This document shows, piece by piece, positions 1 to 5,220 of a stretch of 5,220 nucleotides of DNA. The position numbers were made by a program, and so were the translations under genes. The stretch lies in assembly GCA_900553005.1 (NCBI GenBank), contig USBU01000106.1, positions 1 to 5,220 of the forward strand. Direction: 5' to 3'. Every line of letters starts with the position of its first letter. Position 1 is the first letter of the stretch. This DNA comes from an uncultured Eubacteriales bacterium (GTDB taxonomy: Bacteria; Bacillota; Clostridia; Christensenellales; Pumilibacteraceae). The notes under the pieces are model-generated. The model was not told the DNA's origin, did no database searches, and saw nothing but the letters and a program-made list of their open reading frames with translations.

Positions 1-49
1 ACGAGATGTAGCTCCGTCTCGTGGGCTCGGAGATGTGTATAAGAGACAG
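1..49 (+). other. Nextera i7-side sequencing adapter (artefact, not genomic)
   Basis: The segments read in order as the end of the P7 primer (ACGAGAT, 1-7), an 8-base index (GTAGCTCC, 8-15), the Nextera read-2 sequence (GTCTCGTGGGCTCGG, 16-30) and the Tn5 mosaic end (AGATGTGTATAAGAGACAG, 31-49). The index reverse-complements to GGAGCTAC, which I recall as Nextera N718. This is synthetic library sequence left on the contig, and genomic sequence begins at about position 50. The same sequence occurs inverted at the right end. Confidence 0.98.
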
Positions 50-50
50 T

Positions 51-128
51 TATAACATTTTAAGCGCGCTTAAAAATGACGAAAACGCCCAAAATATCAC
101 GGATTTTGTAGAAAAACAGCCGGAATAA
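51..128 (+). CDS. Possible 3' tail of an unidentified gene, truncated by the contig end
   Basis: Directly after the adapter one + frame is open for 25 codons and ends at TAA (126-128). The peptide starts YNILSALKND and ends DFVEKQPE. The other two + frames hit stops within a few codons of the adapter. The tail is hydrophilic and charged, like an ordinary protein C-terminus, but I do not recognise the family. An open run of this length can occur by chance, so the coding call is tentative. The frame runs back into the adapter and would be called as an ORF from GTG at 21 with the false N-terminus MGSEMCIRDS. If real, the gene runs toward the foldase gene and is convergent with it. No clear intrinsic terminator follows the stop on this strand. 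Confidence 0.4.
   Translation, partial: YNILSALKNDENAQNITDFVEKQPE
58..75. repeat. 18-bp perfect palindrome
   Basis: TTTTAAGCGCGCTTAAAA is identical to its own reverse complement, with a GCGCGC core and AT-rich arms. It lies inside the putative coding tail and is not followed by a T-run on either strand, so it does not resemble an intrinsic terminator. It could be an operator-like site or chance within coding sequence (codons for ILSALK). Confidence 0.5.
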
Positions 129-488
129 CATTCAGATAAATTCCGTCAGAAAATAATTATCAAAACATGCTCACCAAAAAAAGACATGCGCCGATTTGTT
201 TTACACTACCGCACGTTTTTTAACTTAATCCCCCGAATACGCGAAAATATCCGATTTGCTTGCGCCGCGTTAAACGACAGCCCCGCGACAAAAGCTTTGA
301 CCGCGCATAAAATTCTATCCGCAGCGCAAAACATAATAGATTTTACCGCACGTTTACGTCAGAAATAATCTGCCGCACCCGTCCGTCTCCTGTCGCGGCA
401 ACATGTTTTTCCATTAAATCTTCCGGTCTGCGTCCGCGCAGCCTGCGCCATCCGCGCCCCAAACGTCAAACCGAGCCTTATTTTACGC
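129..488. other. Intergenic region, about 360 bp, no supported gene
   Basis: Neither strand has a convincing gene. The longest frame (+, 186-368, 60 codons) has no Shine-Dalgarno sequence before its ATG and a composition unlike a recognisable protein. A 23-codon - frame (414-343) has GGAAG upstream but no family resemblance. A 12-bp direct repeat, TACCGCACGTTT, occurs at 207-218 and 344-355. CGTCAGAAA(A)TAAT occurs at 144-157 and 357-369, and CCGATTTG at 191-198 and 251-258. A small GC-rich hairpin (GCGCA/TGCGC, 436-448) is too weak to name. The region may be spacer or decayed sequence between convergent genes. Confidence 0.6.
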
Positions 489-519
489 AAAAAAAACGCC
501 GCTTCATATAGAAACGGCG
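489..519 (-). terminator. Rho-independent terminator of the foldase gene
   Basis: Read on the - strand, CGCCGTTTC (519-511) pairs with GAAGCGGCG (505-497) across a 5-base loop. This gives a 9-bp stem with one G-U wobble, followed at once by eight T (496-489). It starts 14 bases past the foldase stop codon. On the + strand no T-run follows the stem, so it should act in one direction only. It marks the end of the mfd-foldase transcription unit. Confidence 0.93.
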
Positions 520-533
520 CGCTATAGAAAAAA

Positions 534-2405
534 TCAATTTCCCGAAGCTTCCTTAAGGTCCTTATAAGCCTTTTCGTTCAGCTCGATAACCTTAGCAACA
601 GTCTGATAATAACCTATTTTCTGATTCTGCCAAACGCTGAACATCTGATTTTCCTTTTCACTGCGGCGTTCCGCCTCAATCTTCTCGTAAACGGAGGTAT
701 ATTCTCCGTAGGAAACGAAATCGTCGATTCCCACCGTCAGACCGTCTGCGGGAATAATCCTGGAAAGATACAGAATATGCACGCCGTAATCTGTAACGAC
801 GGGCTCGGAAATCGCTCCCTCCTTGCCGGCGCGGTAAAGCCTGTCGGCCGCCTCGGAGAACTCCTGCATATAAGTCGAATCGTAAGTCTCATCTCCGGTA
901 AACGCGGCAAGCACGGGATAACCAAGCTCCTTACCGAAAATTCCGTCGTCGGTATTATACTTATAAATAAGATCGTCAAAGGCTCGGTCGCTTTCCTTAA
1001 GAGAGCCCTTTACCTTCTCCATTTCGTTAACAATATCGGCGTATATCGCGTCTATGGAAACAGGCTTACCGTAATTTTCGCCGTCGCGGTGCTCGTATCC
1101 GGTGACCTCGGCGCCCAGCTTCTCTTTCTTTTCGGCAATGGCTTCCTCTCCGAGATAGGTACCCTCACCGGCCTTAAACGCCTCAAGTTCAGCCTTCTGG
1201 GCGTCAGAGAAAGGAACAAGAATATGCTTTACGTAATAATAATCTCCGTTGGGGTAATAAAGTATCGGATCGACGCTTCCGCCCTTAACGTCGGAATAAA
1301 ACGTTTCAATGTCCGAATATTTGCCCATCTGCTCCGATAAAAGAGCATTGTATTCGACAAGCACCTCGTCCTCGCTTACGTCAACGCTATCCGTAATATA
1401 ATTCTGCAAAAGCTGAATTTTGACGTTGTCGCGATAATTGTCGCCGGCCAGGAACTGCATGAGCTTGGTATCTCCTAGCTCGGGATACACATACGATAAG
1501 CCTTTTTCGTTGCCAGTTTTCTCAAGCTCGGCTATTTCCTCGCGGTAAACCTTTTTATCCGCGTCGCTCATACGGTAATCATCTTCCACGTTTTCTTTAA
1601 GAAGAGTAATAAACCGGCGCATGGACTCAAGTTCAAGCGACTTGACATCGTCGGAGCCGTAAAGCCCGGGATAACGGACGGTATCCGGCTCCCATTTTTC
1701 GACGTCCTCAAGATCAAGCTTTTCAAGCGTTGCGCGAAGCTTATAATCCGAATACTCGTTTATCTTTTCGTTCAGCTTGACAAGCTCGTCCTCCGAAGCG
1801 TCGCCCTTAAGCCTGGCTACGACTTCGGCAATTAATTCCTCCCTCGCCCAGGAGTCGTATGCTCCCGGCTCGGGATTCTCTTTTACGGGATAAGTGGTTT
1901 CGGTATTGTCCTCGGCTTCCTGAGAAGAAGAGTCATCGGCAGTTTCCTCGCCGTGCTCGGTAAGAATATCGTTGCGTATAGAAGCGAGCTGCGAATCTAT
2001 AGTGGTATATATCCCTTGCAGAACCTGATTTTCCTCGTTCTGCCCCCAGGTAATATTTTTAAAATGAATCTGAGCGTCCGCCTCGTTTAAAATCAACTCG
2101 CGCGTAACGAGATTGTTGACAAGATAATCGACTGCCTGCTCGAGAGTGTATCCGTAGGAAATAAGATTCTGACCGGTGCTGTTTAACATACTGACCAGCT
2201 CGTACTTATATATCTTTTTTTCCTCGGTCACGAAGGGATTGTTTTTGTTTTCTTCGCTGGATTCGTCCGTAATCGTGACGGATTTGACAGTCGCCACTAT
2301 CTGCTTATAATCCCTGGCGGTGTCGTAAGTAAAAAGAGAACATCCCGTAAACAGAGATATACACAGAATGACAGCAATAAAAACACTTATTATTTTCTTA
2401 CGCAT
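534..2405 (-). CDS. PrsA-like parvulin foldase lipoprotein (peptidyl-prolyl isomerase)
   Basis: Predicted extracytoplasmic, membrane-anchored foldase that assists folding of secreted proteins; 623 residues from the chosen start. Residues 1-22 form a lipoprotein signal peptide: MRKK, a hydrophobic core, then SLFTGC with Cys22 as the lipidation site. About 66-112 resembles a SurA/PrsA N-terminal chaperone segment (YTLEQAVDYLVNNLVTRELI). About 150-183 is an acidic, Ser/Thr/Pro-rich linker, and about 185-375 is charged and largely helical. The parvulin core runs from YYYVKHILV (389-397) to TDYGVHILYLSRI (538-550), with family-type His394 and His543. It is about 160 residues long against a usual 90 or so, because a charged insertion (about 400-470) separates the first strand from FDDLIYKYNTDDG (476-488). 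A helical, charged tail follows. ATG at 2405 is preferred over the in-frame GTG at 2423 because GAGGA lies 5 bases before it and the signal peptide is then of normal length. The gene lies 85 bp after mfd and is closed by the terminator at 489-519. At 623 residues it is about twice the size of Bacillus PrsA, so no gene symbol is given. Isomerase activity is inferred; the protein could act mainly as a chaperone. Confidence 0.87.
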   Translation of the reverse strand: MRKKIISVFIAVILCISLFTGCSLFTYDTARDYKQIVATVKSVTITDESSEENKNNPFVTEEKKIYKYELVSMLNSTGQNLISYGYTLEQAVDYLVNNLVTRELILNEADAQIHFKNITWGQNEENQVLQGIYTTIDSQLASIRNDILTEHGEETADDSSSQEAEDNTETTYPVKENPEPGAYDSWAREELIAEVVARLKGDASEDELVKLNEKINEYSDYKLRATLEKLDLEDVEKWEPDTVRYPGLYGSDDVKSLELESMRRFITLLKENVEDDYRMSDADKKVYREEIAELEKTGNEKGLSYVYPELGDTKLMQFLAGDNYRDNVKIQLLQNYITDSVDVSEDEVLVEYNALLSEQMGKYSDIETFYSDVKGGSVDPILYYPNGDYYYVKHILVPFSDAQKAELEAFKAGEGTYLGEEAIAEKKEKLGAEVTGYEHRDGENYGKPVSIDAIYADIVNEMEKVKGSLKESDRAFDDLIYKYNTDDGIFGKELGYPVLAAFTGDETYDSTYMQEFSEAADRLYRAGKEGAISEPVVTDYGVHILYLSRIIPADGLTVGIDDFVSYGEYTSVYEKIEAERRSEKENQMFSVWQNQKIGYYQTVAKVIELNEKAYKDLKEASGN

Positions 2406-2410
2406 TTTCG

Positions 2411-2415
2411 TCCTC
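2411..2415 (-). promoter_or_regulatory. Ribosome binding site that sets the foldase start
   Basis: GAGGA on the - strand lies 5 bases upstream of the ATG at 2405-2403. It falls inside the reading frame that would follow the upstream GTG at 2423, which argues that the longer frame is not the translated form and that the protein begins MRKK. Confidence 0.85.
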
Positions 2416-2434
2416 ACTAACACGGTTTAAGCGC

Positions 2435-2485
2435 ATTATATACATAGCTATTGTTTATTATACTATTGTTTAAGAAAAAAAGCAA
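2435..2485 (-). promoter_or_regulatory. Candidate sigma-A type promoter(s) for the foldase gene
   Basis: The AT-rich gap between mfd and the foldase holds two exact TATAAT hexamers on the - strand, at 2462-2457 and 2440-2435. The first has TTGCTT (2485-2480) at a 17-base spacing, a partial match to TTGACA. The second has only a poor -35 (GTATAA) at 17 bases. Initiation from the second would leave a leader of only about 20-25 bases containing the GAGGA site. AT-rich sequence yields such matches by chance, so this is suggestive only. A promoter here would let the foldase be expressed separately from mfd. Confidence 0.45.
2448..2472 (-). repeat. 10-bp direct repeat over the candidate promoter
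   Basis: TAAACAATAG occurs twice on the - strand, at 2472-2463 and 2457-2448, separated by five bases (TATAA), a 15-bp period. The upstream TATAAT hexamer is formed by that spacer plus the first base of the second copy. A tandem site in this position would suit a regulator binding over the -10 element, but no binding protein can be named and an AT-rich coincidence is possible. Confidence 0.6.
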
Positions 2486-2490
2486 ACGTT

Positions 2491-5173
2491 TTATCGGGCG
2501 AAATTCTTACAATTAAGCAAAAATTTAAGCATTTTTGCCGGCGTCGGAAACTTAAGCAGCGCGCCGTCGGCAATCAGTCTTCCGCCGCTTTTTGTCGCCT
2601 CGGAGTTTACGCGGTTGTCTATATCCATGATCTTTCCGAAGCCGACAGCGCTTTCTCCGCGCTTTAGTATTATTTTTTCCGCTCCGATTTCCGCAGCGAG
2701 ATTTTTCAAAAGAGCCACGTCCACAAGATTTTTTACGGTATCAGGCACAGGCCCGTAAACGTCCGATAGGTCGCGCAGCATCGAATCGCGCTCCTGCATC
2801 GAGCGAATTTTGGAAATACGCGAGTAAATTCTTAACCGCCACTCCCTGTCCGTAACGTAACCGTCGGGTACGAAAAGTCCGTAATCGACGACGGCGCGCA
2901 CCTCCTTTCTGTTGACGGGCTTTTCTCCCTTGAGCTCTCCGACGGCGTCGGACAGCAGACGGCAGTACATATCGTAACCCACCTTTTCCATATGTCCGTG
3001 CTGCTGAGCGCCGAGCACAGAACCCGCTCCGCGGATTTCGAGATCCCGCATGGCGATTTTAAATCCGCTGCCGAATTCGGTAAACTGCGTAATCGCTTCC
3101 AGCCGCTGATAAGCCGTGTCGGTCAGCGTTTTTCTTCCGTCAAAGGTGAAAAAAACATACGCCAGACGGTTGCTTCTTCCTACTCGGCCGCGCAGCTGAT
3201 AAAGCTGCGAGAGCCCAAGCCGATCGGAATCAACTACGATCATAGTATTTGCGCGGGCAATGTCTATGCCGTTTTCGATAATGGTTGAGGATACGAGCAC
3301 GTCGCTTTTTCCGTCTACAAAGTCCTCGACGGTGCGCTCGAGTTTATCCTCAGCCATCTGTCCGTGGCCGAAAGTCACCCTGGCCGACGGCACCAACGAC
3401 TGTATGCGCGCTGCAAACCTGTCGATATCCGTCACGCGGTTATAAACTATAAAAACCTGGCCGCCGCGGTTTATCTCCCTGGTAACGGCGTCGGTCACAA
3501 GCGTCTCGCTGTACTCCATGACGTAAGTCTGCACGGGTATTCTTTCGGTAGGCGGAGTATCCAGCACGCTTATGTCGCGTATACCTACCAGCGACATGTG
3601 CAAAGTACGCGGAATAGGAGTAGCGGACAGCGTCAGAACGTTTACTCCGCGCTTCATATCCTTTATTTTTTCCTTATCGGCCACGCCGAAGCGCTGCTCC
3701 TCGTCAAGAATCAACAGCCCCAAATCCGCGAAATCAACGTCCTTGGACAGCAGCCTGTGCGTGCCGACCGCAATGTCCGTTTTTCCGGCTTTAAGCCCCT
3801 CGATAACTGCAGACTGCTCAGCCTTGGTATCGAAGCGCGTCAGCCGCCCGGCTCGTATCCCGAAAGGCTCCATGCGCTTTACGACAGTTTCGTAATGCTG
3901 CTTGGCAAGTATCGTCGTGGGCGAAAGAAACGCGACCTGTTTGCCCTCCGCAATGACCTTAAATGCCAGCCTTAGGGCAACCTCAGTCTTTCCGTAACCA
4001 ACGTCGCCGCAAAGCAGCCTGTCCATTATTTTTCCGGACTTAAGGTCCTTGAGCCCCTCTTCCACGGCCGTAAGCTGGTCGTCGGTCTCGGTAAACTCAA
4101 AGCTGTCCTCAAACTCTTTTAAAAGAGAATCGTCCTCGCTGTAGCGGTGCCCCTTTCCGTTGAGCCTTTCTCCGTACAGCTCCACAAGATTGACGGCAAG
4201 CTCCTTGACGGACTTTTTGACTCTTTCCTTTACTTTGGCAAAATCCGCGCCGCCAAGTTTGCTTAAGGACGGCGTACCGTCGGACACGTATTTCGTAAGC
4301 GCGTCCATGTTTTCTATCGGCACGTAAAGTTTGTCGGCTCCCGCGTAAGATACCAAAAGATAATCTCGCCGAGCGCCGGCTACGTCAAGCTTGACTATCC
4401 CTTCGAAACGACCTATCCCGTGAACCTCGTGCACAACGTATTCTCCGGGCTTAGGCTCCGAAAAAACGTCGCCCTTGGCGCGTCTCACGATCTTTTTCGG
4501 ATTTTTCCGGCTTAGGTCGGCAGTCCCCACGACGGCAAGCTTCTCATTGTGAAAAACACAGCCCTTTTCGGTGCGCTCCGTAATCAGTCTTATTCCGCCC
4601 GTACCGTATCCGGAGGAATAAATAATATTGTTTTCATTTAAAAAACCTACAAGCGAGGACTTAAGCCCCTCGTTTCCGGCGCACAGATAAACGGTATAAC
4701 CGCGCTTTTCCCAGTTGCCCAAATCCCCGGCCAGAATCCTGAAATCCTTATAGTAGGCGGGCATTTCCATGGTCTTAAACGAAAATACCGCGTCGGGAGT
4801 AAAAATCCTGTTGGCGTTGGTCACGCTTTGAAAGGCCAATTTACGGCCCGAAAACTCAAAAGCTTTATCCGCGGAAATCATCTGTCCCAGCGCACAGGAC
4901 AGCGTTTCCCCCCGCGCAAAAAGCGTGGAAAATCTGTTTTCATGCTCGGACGCGTGCACAGCCGCATTGTCGTAAACCTGTTTAACCTCGTCGAAAACGA
5001 CTCCGCCGAACTTTCCGAATTCATAAAGCGTGCAATGCGCCGTCAAAGGAAGCAAAAAGCCCAGCGGAAGGCCCCTGTCGCCCGACCGAACGCGCGCGGC
5101 CAGCAAGCCGGCAAGCTCTTTGACCTTTACTGCGTAATCAGGTGCAAGCGATGCGCCTGCCGCTTCCTTCTCC
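2491..5173 (-). CDS. mfd: Transcription-repair coupling factor Mfd, 5' end missing
   Basis: ATP-driven DNA translocase that removes RNA polymerase stalled at lesions and recruits UvrA for nucleotide excision repair. The genuine sequence is 893 residues to TAA (2493-2491). Compared with E. coli Mfd (about 1150), roughly 240 N-terminal residues lie beyond the contig edge, including the UvrA-binding region. Counting from the first genuine residue (E, codon 5172-5170): about 10-75 resembles the end of the UvrB-homology module; about 242-295 is the CarD-like RNA polymerase interaction domain (GEYVVHEVHGIGRFEGI, DKLYVPIENMD). The helicase motifs follow: TDDQ (363-366), Walker A GDVGYGKT (389-396, at 4008-3985), SPTTILAKQH (417-426), DEEQRFGV (490-497, at 3705-3682), SATPIPRT (516-523), STIIENGIDI (629-638) and QLRGRVGR (659-666). 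The translocation motif region RGAGSVLGAQQHGH spans 714-727. The C-terminal domain includes YGPVPDTVKNL (806-816). All key residues seen are intact, with no frameshift. A naive gene call begins at GTG 5202 and adds ten residues, MGSEMCIRDR, that are translated adapter. The foldase gene follows 85 bp downstream. Confidence 0.98.
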
Positions 5174-5220
5174 CTGTCTCTTATACACATCTCCGAGCCC
5201 ACGAGACGGAGCTACATCTC
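5174..5220 (-). other. Nextera i7-side sequencing adapter (artefact, not genomic)
   Basis: Read on the - strand, this is the exact 47-base counterpart of positions 3-49: primer end, index GTAGCTCC (5215-5208), read-2 sequence (5207-5193) and Tn5 mosaic end (5192-5174). It truncates mfd and supplies a false GTG start at 5202. Genomic sequence ends at about 5173. Confidence 0.98.

Noticed and set aside
186..368. 60-codon + frame in the intergenic region
   Set aside because: There is no Shine-Dalgarno sequence before the ATG (the upstream bases are an A-run), no recognisable domain, and the length is within chance expectation.
343..414. 23-codon - frame starting MEKHVAATGDG, with GGAAG upstream
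   Set aside because: It is very short, beyond the terminator at 489-519, with no visible promoter and no family resemblance. I compared it from memory with the SpoVT N-terminus and saw no match.
777..1340. 187-codon + frame opposite the foldase gene
   Set aside because: It is antisense to a well-supported coding region with signal peptide and parvulin motifs, and shows no domain of its own.
2406..2423. GTG start at 2423 giving a 629-residue foldase
   Set aside because: The first codons overlap the GAGGA ribosome binding site for the ATG at 2405, and the shorter form gives a standard lipoprotein signal peptide.
2474..2493. T-run just after the mfd stop codon as a possible terminator
   Set aside because: On the - strand there are seven T, but no stable GC-rich stem precedes them; only the small palindrome AAACGTTT is present.
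2992..3975. Several + frames of 61 to 203 codons opposite mfd
   Set aside because: All lie antisense to the conserved helicase motifs of mfd, overlap one another in different frames, and have no recognisable content.
1..5220. Inverted terminal repeats with Tn5 mosaic ends, looking like a transposon carrying mfd and a foldase gene
   Set aside because: The ends also carry the primer end, index and read-2 sequence of a Nextera library, there is no transposase gene, and both genes are ordinary chromosomal genes.

Overview
This window is a whole short contig rather than a clean piece of chromosome. Positions 1-49 and 5174-5220 are Illumina Nextera library adapter (i7 side, each ending in the Tn5 mosaic end) in opposite orientations, so only about 50-5173 is genomic. 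The genomic part looks like a Clostridia-type Bacillota, probably from a metagenome. The reasons are a PrsA-like lipoprotein foldase, a GAGG-type ribosome binding site, a strong intrinsic terminator, and an mfd gene followed by a parvulin lipoprotein gene, an order I recall from clostridial genomes. No genus can be named from this sequence.

Layout from left to right: adapter (1-49); a 25-codon tail of a possible + strand gene cut by the contig end (51-128), overlapping an 18-bp perfect palindrome; about 360 bp with no convincing gene (129-488); an intrinsic terminator read on the - strand (489-519); a large parvulin-type foldase lipoprotein gene on the - strand (534-2405); an 85-bp AT-rich gap with two TATAAT hexamers, a 10-bp direct repeat and the ribosome binding site; the mfd gene on the - strand (2491-5173), missing its 5' end because the contig stops there; adapter (5174-5220).

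The two main genes are co-directional, mfd first, and are closed by the terminator at 489-519. Mfd couples transcription to DNA repair in the cytoplasm. The foldase acts outside the membrane on secreted proteins. There is no obvious biochemical link between them, and the gap carries promoter-like sequence, so the second gene may have its own promoter. The possible left-hand gene is convergent with this pair.

I found no mobile element, CRISPR array, RNA gene or new multi-gene system. The most useful points are the adapter at both ends, the adapter-derived false N-terminus it gives the mfd open frame (MGSEMCIRDR), the corrected start of the foldase, its divergent parvulin domain with a long insertion, and the repeat overlapping promoter-like sequence between the two genes.
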